A DNA stretch of 64,000 nucleotides. Origin: Phoronis australis. Its lineage: Eukaryota; Phoronida; Phoronidae. This document shows, piece by piece, positions 23,158 to 34,620 of this stretch. Numbering within the stretch: position 1 is the first letter of the stretch; each line of letters opens with the position of its first letter. The stretch spans positions 203,239 to 267,238 of the forward strand of contig NMRA01000170.1 in assembly GCA_002633005.1 (NCBI GenBank). The letters run 5' to 3'. Under the pieces are notes generated by a model that saw only the letters and a program-made list of their open reading frames with translations, ran no database searches and was not told the origin of the DNA. Both the position numbers and the translations under genes were made by a program.

Positions 23158-24282
23158 CGGTCTAGTTTAAAGTCCGTTCTAGATACAGTCAGAAGGAATT
23201 GGCTTATCCGGTCTTGCATATCGATTCAATTAGGCGAAGGCCCCTCTTACATGGTAGACTAGTGGGTATTGTTACTTCACTTTATAGCCGGTTAGATTGC
23301 ATTTCTGTCCAATTCCTATCAGTAGCTATTGGGAGTCAACGTTTGAATAGCTTAATTTCACTTTCCTGTAAGGCACGTAAAGCATTTGGTTCATTTTTGT
23401 AATGCTGTATAGCTTCGTTTAGGAGCGTCTTTCTGAGATTAAGCGACACCTGTTGTATTCTGTTATAACCTGTGTAAGATAGTAATTGTTCACACACTAC
23501 TTACGTGATTTATTTCCAGGACAGAGGAGTTTTATTAAGAGTGTGGTGTATGTTTGAAGTGGTAGTTTGCGGAAAATTGTCGTTTCACTGTTGAATCATT
23601 TTTTAGACTTGATATGTTTTTGACTGTAAATATATCAGTGATTAACCTGGAAAAGCTATGTTGTTTTGTAACACCACAATTAACTTGAAATTCACACCCT
23701 GCATGCGCAAGTACTTATAACAGTTTCAAGCTCAATTAAAACCGCATTCCACCCCGTTAAGCTGGCTAAGGACGAAAAGTGAATTATCCATTTTACTCTT
23801 AAAACTCAGTATCCTGTTACTGACACTGACAGAAATCTATGTCCGTTACCAACAAAAGTAACAATCAACGAGTATATGCGCCATTTTCGAATTCATAATT
23901 TTAGGCTTGGTTAGCCTCAATAAACTCTAAAGCGCATTCTTGAGTAGCTGACGGTTTCAATGTTCTCGCTGGTAGAGGGTTTGGAATATCGCGATATTAC
24001 GAGACTGGGTTTGTGAGAGTAAAATGCCAAATTCGATTTTCGTTTTTTGCCATCTGAACGGCGAAATGCAGCATTAATGTTAAAACAAGTTAGGAACGTT
24101 TTATAGTACGCCTGTGAGTGACATTCAGGCACAACATGAATGTGGAAAAACAATTGTTAGTAAGCCTTATCAAAACAAAGCAAGATTGCCAGTTAAAATA
24201 TGTCTCCAACTATAAGTTGAGCCCAGGATTTTCACAAACAAGCCATAGGTGGCGCACCATGGAGGCAAGGGGAGAGGGAGGG

Positions 24283-24394
24283 AGCTATAGCCCTCCGCTT
24301 TTTTCAGTGCTGTGCCGCCCATGGTTTATGGCCAGTGCACCACAAGGGTCTGGGATGCTATAGCCCCCTCTCTTTCAGTGCTGGCCCGCCCATG
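24283..24394 (+). repeat. Two tandem copies of a 74-bp unit
   Basis: GCTATAGCCCTCCGC...TTTCAGTGCTG-GCCGCCCATGG at 24283-24323 recurs as GCTATAGCCCCCTC...TTTCAGTGCTGGCCCGCCCATGCG at 24357-24394. The units start 74 bases apart. This is probably the end of a transposable element. Confidence 0.65.
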
Positions 24395-25650
24395 CGAGCT
24401 CGTGTGTAAGTGAAACTAAAGCAATGAGCTGCTATTAATTACAAAACTTAAACTCTTTTTTGACGTGTTATTTAGTATCTGAAAAGAAAAACGTGTACAG
24501 ATTGGTTTTCTGTCTCGTATAATTTATTCTGTATGCAAAACACTGGTAGTCATTAGTTGACCAGCTCTGCGAATCCGTTTATTTCCCAGTCAGTGGGCCC
24601 TGAGCTGTAGGACATTTCGCAAAAAATTCCGCGTTTTAGGTCGCTCATTTTCTGTACAAATAACGCCTTTCTAGAGTAAACCGTCACATTCGTCAAGAAG
24701 TAGAGGGCGCATGAATTAAGTCAATCACAGAATGAGATTCCATTTCTTGTACCCACGGTGATTGTAGTTTATAATCTCACCCGGATACCACTGTGACTGG
24801 ACAACCTTTAAGTACGTAACTGTTAAAACGTTTTAGCACAAGTCATAAAAAGTCTTAAATCTGAACCTGAAAAGTTGAACAATGAAAATGTCTTTAGATG
24901 CAAAGAAGACAAGCTTCGGAACATTGGGTCTCGAAAAATAATGCAATTAATCAGGGAAGTTCAAACTAGAAACAAACTTTTACGAAAATTTGTACAATAA
25001 GCTTCAGTTATTTTGAAAAAATGTTGAAAGGGCATCATTAGATTTGAATACGTTTTAATTAAGCTGGTTTGCTATAAAATTCGTTTTGTACCGATTTTTC
25101 CGAAAGTGAAGTATGCCGAACGATTGTCGTTCACTTGTTTACAATGAGTTACCCTCTGACACAGCGCCACCTATACTGCAAAGTAACTTTCGTTTAGCAC
25201 TGTGATAGAGTGTAACATTGAGTTTGACTCCACATTTAACTTTGCAGTTACTAAGCGCGTAGATATGGCGTGTATGAAGACTAATAATTTTTGCTTATAT
25301 AACATTTCTTGTTTTCCGCAAAAATCACAACCATCTTAGCCCCCACGATTGGTAATTTATATCACAATGTGCGTAATAATTTTAGGTTGCTTGATGACCA
25401 TTACAGCGAGTACAAGAGGTATGGCTAAGGCCAGGAATAGTAACGGAACTGTCATCAGTCTAAATTTATCGTACCACAAGCAAGAGTTGTGTATGCATAC
25501 GCTATATTCACACATATTTAAAAACAATTCGTTACCAAGAATACTTTTAAGAGAAATATCGATGAAAACATATTTTCCCCGTGAACAATAGCACAGCACC
25601 ACTCGTATGAATAAATGACAGGTGCCAATACTTCTATAATTTAACAAAAA

Positions 25651-25839
25651 TTACCTTTGACTTTTCAAGCAAATTCCCTTACATCGACGCACTACTCTTC
25701 GGTAAACAGTTGAAACGTTGGAACATCGCAACAGAGCAAAAGTGGGCAATTCAGAGGTACAAATATTCACTTGTTTGTTACATGTCTCAATGACCTTGGG
25801 ATTACACAACTTTGCGTTTCGAGAGCCGGGAGAAGACAC
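25651..25839 (-). CDS. Cysteine-rich open frame, possible exon of unknown gene
   Basis: The minus-strand frame has six regularly spaced Cys within about 45 residues (LCNP...ETCN...NICTS...LRCSN...RRCKGICL) and stops one codon past a donor-like AAAG|GTAATT at 25654-25649. A pyrimidine-rich tract (about 25808-25832) ends in a possible acceptor AAG near 25804. Cys density and basic composition suggest a secreted disulfide-rich module, but I recognise no family and found no partner exon. The plus strand here also has a CCKRHLCN string, probably chance. Confidence 0.28.
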   Translation of the reverse strand: MSSPGSRNAKLCNPKVIETCNKQVNICTSELPTFALLRCSNVSTVYRRVVRRCKGICLKSQR

Positions 25840-26428
25840 GAGTAGCTCAACACCGCCGACTCAGAGGCCTACTCGTATCGCCGCGTGTTGCAAGAGACAC
25901 TTGTGCAATCGCCATCGACTACGGCGAGAAGAATGATAGGAGATTGCTCCCGCTCTTATCATCGGTTTCTTGGTCTCTGTGGCGCGTTGTTTTGTAGAAA
26001 AGACATTTAAAATATTCGGCAAAATGTGCTGGAAGTCGTGAGATCTTCCTACCAAAGAGCCGTGAAAATTGCCCTGAGTTGCGCACAGAAGTGCCGCAAA
26101 ATGAAAACTCTTAAGATGGCTGACACTATACCGTAAGAGGCTCCCAAGCCAACCATTTAAAGAAGTAAGAACTCTAGCGCCATCTTACGACCTACATGTA
26201 AAAGCACTTCTTTTCTCAAGAACTCCTCTAGTTGCTCTCGCAATGAAATGGCGGCCGTAAGAACTTTGCAAGAAGAACGACAGACTAGCTGCCTCCTGTG
26301 TGCTTTTGCTGGAATTCGGAAAGACCTCGGGAATTGTCACTGTAGCTTTAGGGCATACTAGCCACGGATTTTGCGAAATAAGTCTCGTTTTAATAATGTA
26401 ATCAAACTAATAGCAATCATGACCGGAA

Positions 26429-29400
26429 TTACATTCCCAGTTCTATTATCTCTTGAATGTTACCAGACAAGCGTTCTCTGACAGCTTCTTTTATGGTGGG
26501 GTTTGACATTACGCCGTCGTACATATTGCCGATTTCCTCAGTAACGTCATCAATCGAGCCTTTCTCCTTCATATCTTTTTTAGATTTTTCTAAGCTCATT
26601 TTTGCAATAATGGGCGGTAGACCCATGCAAGCGGAGATAATTCCATACATTGCTGTTTTCTTGAATAAGTTCAAGAAAACTTCATATGTGTACTCAGGAA
26701 AGGAAAATTTGCAGTTTTCAAGAATGTTGGTGAACGCTGTATAGTAATGCTTCAAGATGTCGTCCAGGTGCGTTTTGCGCATGCTTCGCGTGGTACTCAC
26801 GAACAGGAAGTAGCTTAAATCGGACGTCGGTAAGGCGTAACGCACCATTTGAAAGTCGACCATTTTGACTGCAATTGGCGAGTTGGGGTCGTCATCTTGG
26901 TATTTAAACATCATGTTATTTGCCCAGGCATCTCCGTGACAAATGACGGCAAACGGCTCGCAGGGCTCGATGCACGAAAGGATGGTGTCGAAAGCATCCA
27001 CGCTGAGCAGTGACTTGACCTTTGACTTAAACTCTTCATCGGTTGACTCTTCAGAAATCAATTCCATGGCATTTACAAGTGCTTTGCTAAGCATTGGACT
27101 GGTAATGGGACGCGTAGTGGACGAAAAGTGTGTCTCTTGAAAGACAAACTCGAATCTTTTTCGAATGTTTTCAACATCTCTATTCTTCAACACCAGTGAT
27201 AACGCGTGCATCTTTGCCAGCTCCGCCACAACCAACTTGCAGTGCTGAGCGTCAAGACCAACTCCAACATCTGCCATTTTGTAGCCTTCCACGTCTTCCA
27301 AAACAATCATGGCGGACAGCGTATCTTCGTCAGATAAGCCGTAGTGAAACTTTGGTGCTGCTAAAGGAGCAAGATCCAAGTTGAAGCCAGACTGGAGTGT
27401 GGTAAGCGCAGGAAGAATGTCTCTGTAGAAAATCAATTCTTTTTTGAACACGCCGCCTTTTATCATCACCGCCTTCATCATCGGGTGGTCATGTGGCGTT
27501 TTAAGAATCAGCTTGTAGTCTTTTTTGTTGTCGGGACTTTGAACTTTGGCGTAGATTCTTAACACTACCGTGGCAAAGTTTGATCCTGAAACAGAACTGT
27601 GTTTTAAGATACTATAGAGTCTAGAAATTGAGATAATGAAAACCTGAAAGGCAGGTTTCAAATTTTTCAGTGACGTACATGTACTTTCTTTCAATTCTAC
27701 GTTCAGTCCTAAGTCTTACTGGGCCTTTGACCCAGCCGAGCGCCCATAAAAGTTTGCTGAAGACATTATGCTAAGAATTTTACGATGACTTTTGGCTTAC
27801 CTCAAAATCCAACTGCTGCCTGGTGGTTTGGTAATTGGCCCATTTATGTTGCACACCCAGCAGAATTAATGAGAAACATATAATTGCAGCATTTTAGGAT
27901 GTAAAAGTCACATTTTTGTCCAAGTTTCAAAATTCAAAAACCTAATCACCTGTGCTTTTCACGAAATATTTCAATATGCTATTTACAAACTTTCAAAACG
28001 AAAATTAAAAAATATTATTTCGCCCCCAATGTGTTTACGATGGGTCTCTTGTCTAGAGGACTATAACATCATCAGCTTGGGGCGATTTAATTAACCACAA
28101 CAGCATGGTGTCTTTGATCTAAAGCGGCAGATTCTATAGTGCGCAAACCGGTCAGTTTCCCAATCTCCACCGGTTAGAGTGCCAAACGTAGGATTCTTTT
28201 CATAACTCACAAAGGTAATAATCAGAACGAACTTGAAACGGGGACAAAAACAGAGTGGGAACCAATTTAAATGTTGTACTCTCTAAGAATTACGTGGTCA
28301 GTGTCGCATTCGGTGAATACTTTTTCCAAAGTTGTCAAGTGCGGTCTGCCAAGACGGTATCCTGACAACGAGTTCGGTGTGACAGGGCCCAAAACGTGCA
28401 GCTCAGATTTTTTTGTTGAATTCTTTCCGGCAGACAACTATACCCACGGGCATGGAATCATCCGCACGAAACCCCAGAATCAAACCCATGAACCGAGACC
28501 AATCATAGCTTCAGTAATTAGTCATGACATTGCCCTTATTTGGAACAGAGCAGTGAGTACTGGATTGCTCAGCACAGCTAGGTTAAGAGATCAAAAATGA
28601 CGAAAAGCCGAGGAAATCGCAGGCAGCATTTCAAACCGACGTCAAAGCTTCCCACGTGCCGATTTCACCAGAACAGTCAACTAGGTCCTGTCTTTCATAT
28701 TTGTTAAGTTTGGTAGATATCCGTGACTTCATAGACCACTTCTAAAAATTTACAATTATGGCTCCGATTCCAATGTCTAAACTAGACTTGAACAGCGCAA
28801 CATGGATCACCGGACTAGGCTTGCACAAAAACATGGATCTCCGGCTAGCTCATTTATTCGAGTTGCCCTGAGTTCAATTTTTGAATTCTTGGCGCGTTCA
28901 TGTATCCATGATCCCGAATAAGACATCAGATAATGAAGGCCGAGTGATTTTTCAATAAAGTCCTCCCTCCACAAGGTTATGTTGCTACGCAACAAGTTAT
29001 ACAAATCGGTCTCACTTTCGTGTGACTTTTAAGTAAGCTAGAGGAATAAGCTTCGCGAACTGAATTCTTGGTCATTTCGCATCTCCAAAGTTGTCACTAC
29101 GTCCTGGGTACGTCACTTTGTTAATACCAGAGATTTCGATAAAACGATCTAATATTCTACAACAGAAAACGAGAACTGAGGGACGGAAGAAACACAGGCG
29201 CTTGGGTTTATCTGTTCCTCGATCGCAAATGACGTCACTCGATAATACATATAAGAAAACATAAAGGTTGGACACTCGAAATCTGTTTGCTCAGAATTTT
29301 CTACTCAAATGTGCATGGAACTCCACGAAACTAGCACCGGACAACTCTTAGAATACTTTCTTTCATTCGATCTCTTCAAATTGCCTTCGAGTGGTGATTT

Positions 29401-30897
29401 GGCGACAAAAATGATAAAAGAATTCCAAAATCACAAAATCAAGGAAGTGATTCCGAGATGTCATGGCAGACGGTCTTCGCACATCCGGGTTTTTGACGAA
29501 CGCTCCCCAGGTAAATCCGAAAGTCTAATTTCGAGCGGCTTTCATCGTCAATCCTTCGACTACTTGATCATCAGAAACACAGAGCACTTTATTGCCAAAT
29601 AAATGTAATAACTCACATATTTGTGTCAAATATAAATTATCCTGATACTGTATTGATATGCGAAGTTTTTTGTGTACTGTGATTTCTTATGAAGGTTTTA
29701 CTTTTGGCCAAAACCATTGAGTTAACTCGTCGGCCACGCGCATTGTAATACTTGCACGGACTGCGTTTCCTGGCCGAGTGTGTGTTGTGCTTCAATCAAA
29801 AAAGTGCGTGATGTCAAGATGAGAAACAAGATACGCCAGTTTATGTAATAAAATTCTAAGTTAAGGGCTAAAATGAGCCGTCAGTGGAATAAAGTTACAA
29901 ATAATCATTAAAATACTAACTTTAACATTCTCAATTAGTTGAGTTTTGGATTAGAATTATTGAATTTGAAATATAGGTTGCTTGCTCAAACTCGAAGTTT
30001 CACCTACGACAGGCGTACAAGTTGAAGCACAACTGAAATCCGCCATGTTTACTATTTCAGGTCCTTGAATTCAGAGTTTTGAGATTGTTTTGGAAATTCC
30101 ATCGCCAATTCACCACTCACGAAGACAGTTAATGGGATCTAGGAAAGATAAGGCTTCGAAGGTTTATGCAACACCAGACTGAGGGAGGTGCACGCAGATT
30201 TTATTTGGATTTTGGACGGTTGAAGTTGGGAGCCTCGGCTTGGCAAAGTTTAAGTGTCCAACCTTTATGTTTTCTTATATATATATATTATTGAGTGACG
30301 TCATTTGCGATCGAGGAACAGATAAACCCAAGCGCCTGTGGGAAGAAAGATCACGGTACCGGTAATGACGAACCCATCATCGGCGAACATCGTTACCTGA
30401 GGTTGAATTTAGTTCTTCCCAAGTTTACTGTTAGAACACTTCTTATGATTTAAAAGAGATTACCAAGAGCACAAACATAGATTGAAAAACTGTTTTTGAT
30501 CCCCGGACTAATTTGATGTATGAACTTCATTTTGTGTTAACGATTGTGCTGCTCAAGCCTGGTTTCAGAAACAAATTTTACATTCTCTGGAAGTGGCCTC
30601 GATGCGAAGGTTAAAACGTGCATTCATCATACATTTGGTTCCTGGTAAATGAAATAGGCCAACCTCACTGTCTATGGGTGTAGACGTGATAATGGTGATG
30701 AATAAGCCTACGAAATCCACATTGATAACAGCCGATAACAGCTTACCTTCAGCACAGGCAGGCTCGACGGAGAAGTCAATGATTGATAAGTCCTCATTGT
30801 TCTCAGCCCTCCTGATGATTCCTTCGAGAAAGTCTTTCGTGACAATGGTTGCTTCGGTGGGTAAAGCGGGTAAAGTGGGTTTGGTCGCTTCAGCCAT
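26429..30897 (-). CDS. CHK kinase-like / ecdysteroid-kinase-like (EcKL) small-molecule kinase
   Basis: There are two exons: 30897-30747 and 27585-26429. The donor is GAAG|GTAAGC, the acceptor TGTTTCAG, and phase 1 is kept, joining ...EPACAE to GSNFATVVLRI. The ATG at 30897 reads MAEATKPTLPALP; the TAA is at 26431-26429. The product is 435 residues, close to the 400-430 usual for the family. Seen features: nucleotide-loop-like GSNFATVVLR (about 51-60), a candidate ATP Lys in LILK (79), the catalytic-loop motif HGDAWANN (267-274) and the metal-binding DFQ (294) followed by LPTSDLSYFL. These define the CHK/DUF1679/EcKL branch of the choline-kinase-like fold. Characterised members phosphorylate ecdysteroids or other small hydroxylated compounds in the cytosol; the substrate here is unknown. 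The frame is intact throughout. Confidence 0.93.
29193..29276 (+). repeat. Left arm of intronic inverted repeat
   Basis: Reverse complement of 30253-30340, apart from a few mismatches and an expanded TA tract in the right arm. Shared core: AGGCGCTTGGGTTTATCTG, TTCCTCGATCGCAAATGACG, AACATAAAGGTTGGACACT. Confidence 0.85.
30253..30340 (-). repeat. Right arm of intronic inverted repeat
   Basis: Partner of 29193-29276. The spacer between the arms is 976 bases, so a roughly 1.15-kb fold-back lies wholly inside the kinase intron. Confidence 0.85.
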
Positions 30898-32169
30898 TTC
30901 AACTACAATGAAAACAGAAATACTACTAACACTGATGTTCGCTGCTAATCCTTAGTGAATTGTGCGTTTGTATGGCTTAAAACATATCAAATATTCAAGG
31001 TATGGAGGAACATACTCACTCAGAGATTAGAACTTGCAACACATCATTATGTAATATAAAAACATTAAATTTTAAACTTTTCATGTGCCGATTTTTTGCG
31101 ATTGGACGAAAGGTTCTCACATCAGCTGGTAAGAACCCCACAAAATGAGAGTGCAAGATTACAAGAAGTTTCGATTACAGAGAAAAACATTTAGAGATTA
31201 GAACAATATAGAAAATCGCGCTCGCGTTCGTACACCAAATTGTGAGAGAAAAAGGAGATCATGCAAGACCACGCAAATTCACGCCAGTGAAAAGAAATAT
31301 CTTACAAGCGTAACCTAACAAAATGGCATAGCACTAATGATTGTAAGACAAGACCTGCAAGGCGCGAGAAAAAAAAATGTGAAAAACAATCGTCTCCGCC
31401 ACAAGTAAAAGGAATGCAGGCCATGAAAATAATACTCACGCGGTTAGTGGGGGACACATTTCGCGTTTCTGTGATCACAGCTTGTTACTAGTACTAACGG
31501 TACGTATCAGCTATACCCGTGCATAATGCAAAACAAGGCCGCTGGAAACGGGGGAGATAGACAAATTCGATTGTTTTCCTCCCTCGACCGCCCCGCTTCT
31601 TGTGGCCGGTTGAATGAAGCAGTAGCAAATAGGGACTCACAGCGCTTTTGTGGACACGTGAAACACCGATTGAATTTTCTATTTGTTGTGTGTTCATTCA
31701 TAAGTCAATTTTTAGCTTTAATAGAAGCCGAGAATAAACTCTATACTGAGTTCTCAATATTATTGAGAATAAATAGGGACGTTTTCATGCAATGTCTCTA
31801 ACTTAAAAACTAAGTCCCTACTTATTTTCATTGAAATAAAACTTCGGTTTTCAGATACACTAGAAAATAACACGAATGAAAGAGGAGCTCATAATGATAG
31901 CCTAGATATGAGAACACAACACAAGACACAAATGCACACTGAACTTATAGCTGAGTCCCTAGGGACTGCTTCATGCAACCGGGCACTGAGGCCCTGCAAA
32001 ATCAAGGGTATTGTCGACAGTGCTGTAGTGGGGCGTAGGCGCACGTAGGCGCAGCCAACCACCTTTTGGCATTTGAACGTAACGCCTACGCTCCGTAAGT
32101 TACGTTCAGTGCTCAAGGTGATACTGTGGGCTTTGGGCGCTTACTTACATCTAATTTTACCACTGCAGC
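30898..32169. other. Upstream flank of the kinase gene
   Basis: No exon recognised. It should contain the kinase gene's 5' UTR and promoter just above 30898 (an acceptor-like TTGTAG is at 30909-30904). The stretch around 32020-32110 has short repeated GTAGGCGCA/GCCTACG motifs. Confidence 0.4.
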
Positions 32170-32256
32170 CATAGACATCTTAATACATAGACCGGGCGCG
32201 CGCCACTCAGATACATGCAGCTCGCGTTGTCAATATGACGCCATATTGGAGAGTGC
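32170..32256 (+). repeat. Outer left arm of second fold-back
   Basis: Partner of 34551-34620; the arm end towards the core is CGCCATATTGGAGAGTG. Confidence 0.75.
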
Positions 32257-34550
32257 TACACAGGACTAAAATGGCGGAAAACACTGGGAGCCCTACGGCA
32301 GCAGTCAGAAAATCGGCGGGCTCGCAGTGTTATGCTTGCAGCCAAAGAGTTACGATTTTTGGTCCTGCCATTGAGTCATGGGTTTTTTGGTTCGGCCATG
32401 GAGTTTATTGGTGCTGCAACTAGGTTTTAATGTTCCGCCACCATAATTTAAGCGGAGCGACTATATGCGTTATTTCCACATCAGTCTTGATGATTGAAAC
32501 CATAAAAGATCAATTAAAAAGATAATTAATGACCAGCATATGCTTATTATCCAATGATGATGCTGTTTTCTAATTATATTTAAGTAAATATTTAGTATTA
32601 TTGACAATCATACTTGTGCAGAAAAATAACATCCCCGAACTTTCTCGCCAGCCGGGGCATTGAAATCAGTACATCTAAGTGAATAGTGTATTCTCTATTG
32701 AAATTTATACTGCTTTAAAAACTCATTTCTTACTATGTATTCCAAAATCAGATATTTTCTGTTGAGTCAAAACAAACAAATCTCTGCAAAATATGTACTT
32801 ATGTCGAAGTTGATATTGGAAATTTTGTATATTTGCACTGCTGGCTAACGAGCTCTCTGATTTGTGACGAAACTTGTGCAAAAAGTAATGTGCATAATAA
32901 CCAAAATATCAAACCAGTACGAATTGCGCATCCAACCTTTACCCAAAATACAGAATTTCCCACTCGAAACCGAATGGAAATATACCCAACCTAGCCGATG
33001 TAGCCGCATTAATTATGACTCCGTAAAAAAATGACCCCGGTTAGTTTTTTTACAGGATCTAAATTTAATGTGAAGAATGTTCAGCCCATGAAAAAATGAC
33101 CCCACGTCCGTGAAAACTTGTCCCGTCATAATTCAACGATTCCTCGCAACAGGGGCATGGGATAAGCAAACAGAGTGCGTGAGAGAAGAATTTATTTTAA
33201 ATTTCTCGGCCTGAGGGTCGCGCAGTAGGCCTACGCATATCAGGTTAAGAGCGGGGATGGACAGAAACAGTCCGAAATAATGTTTGCCGGAGCGGGGCTG
33301 ATCTCTTTGTGAGCACACGTTGTGGGGATACTACAAAACGCCAACAAGTGCCTGGTGCTTGATCGGGGGGACTTCAGATCCGTGAGAGAGGAATATCGAG
33401 CGTGCGAGAAAAATATTTGTTTGTTGCCAATTCCGAGCGATGCACAGGAAAGGAATTGAGTCTGTTCTTTGTTTTCTACGTTACGACGACCTCCCGTTGA
33501 GTCTAACTTGTTAAGTTGTATATCACAACAAGTTGGGCGGATAACCGCTGTAGACAACTGATTAAGTCCATTCTGGCAATTAGGATTAGAGGATCTCTGT
33601 CAGCTCTCTTTTGTACGATAATTGCTCTAATCTTCGATAACATCTTATCTTATATCCCCTCTGGGCTGTGCTGTTAAAAATAAGTTAAGTTATAAAATGT
33701 TTGAACATAAACCAATGACATTTCTGAATTTCCCATCAAATACTGAACTAGCTTATAGTTTTTGAATCACCAAAATCGCCCAACTACAATCGAAATTAAA
33801 ACAATATCCGAACGTATCAACGTACTGGGTTTGACTGTGTTCACGTGTGATCGGTTATAATATAAGCCTGGTAATAATTTATCTGCATGTTGTCGTACCA
33901 GAAAAAAGACTATGCTCGGCAGTTAACAAAGGAGCTACATGTAAATATTATCACACGCTCACAACCGCTGTACTGAACGGGAGAACGCCCTAATGAACTT
34001 TAAAAACTGTATATTTATTTATATGACCCAAATGAAATCATTTTTCACAGTAGTTCACATAAAATTTAGACTCCATTAAAAGCGACCCGGGTCATATATC
34101 AATTTTACATAGTTACCCGGGGTCATTGTTCAACACTCTGTGAAAAGGCTTACTGGGGCACAACGAAGGTATGTCCCGAGTGAGCGGCACTTCTCCTGGA
34201 TATAATGTTTTTGCATCGAGTGACACGAATTAAATGATAAAGTTGCGCGGCCTCAGTGGTTTCTCTTGAAAAGAACGAAAAAATAAAACGCTCGCAGTGG
34301 ATTGACAGGCGTGCAGCCGCTCAGGCCACTCGAAAATCTGCCACTGGTTGCGATCTTCTAATAGTTTGATATTTTCCCTATCGAGTGATTAAATCTTAAA
34401 AAACGCCTGTAAGTGCTACATCACATGTTTTTGTATGCTTCTGGAAAAAATCATTTTCATTGGCCTCTTTATTTGTTAGATATCGCGCTTTGAAAAGGAC
34501 AATTTGCCCCGTTTTTTACACGACAATTAGCCGTGTCACATGACTATAGT

Positions 34551-34620
34551 ACCACTCTCCAATATGGCGTCAAGTTGTCAGCGGCAGGAGCGCGTGCGCC
34601 CGGTCTATGTCATGTCTATG
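34551..34620 (-). repeat. Outer right arm of second fold-back
   Basis: Reverse complement of the left arm, shorter by about 17 bases through internal indels. Confidence 0.75.

Larger units (their letters stand above)
23158..26428. other. Intergenic between the Ly6-type gene and the kinase gene
   Basis: Holds the 3' flank of both genes, which converge here (Ly6-type on plus, kinase on minus). It has a short tandem pair at 24283-24394 and a cysteine-rich open frame at 25651-25839. Nothing else is recognised. Confidence 0.4.
27586..30746. other. Kinase gene intron
   Basis: A 3.2-kb intron with a fold-back repeat (29193-29276 with 30253-30340) and an imperfect short tandem pair near 28797-28850 (ACATGGATCACCGGACTAGG / ACATGGATCTCCGGCTAGC). 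Open frames at 28271-28600 (+) and 29309-29602 (+) match nothing I know. Confidence 0.5.
32170..34620. mobile_element. Second nested fold-back element, about 2.45 kb
   Basis: The outer arms 32170-32256 and 34551-34620 are reverse complements with small indels (CATAGACAT, CATAGACCGGGCGC, GACGCCATATTGGAGAGTG). A weaker inner pair lies at about 33031-33105 and 34022-34135: AATGACCCCGG and a TCTAAA-TTTAATGTGAA block match TGACCCGGG and TCTAAATTTTATGTGAA read on the other strand. No transposase domain is seen in the core. The architecture parallels 9411-11489, but the arm sequences differ. Confidence 0.6.

Noticed and set aside
25718-25936. Plus-strand frame ending CCKRHLCN, like the end of a Ly6 protein
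   Set aside because: The upstream part lacks the other cysteines, signal peptide and exon borders of a Ly6 protein.
27586-27694. Extension of the kinase frame upstream of 27585 to an ATG at 27694
   Set aside because: The TTTCAG acceptor before 27585 and the phase-matched first exon at 30897-30747 give a better family-consistent N-terminus; the extension is intron.
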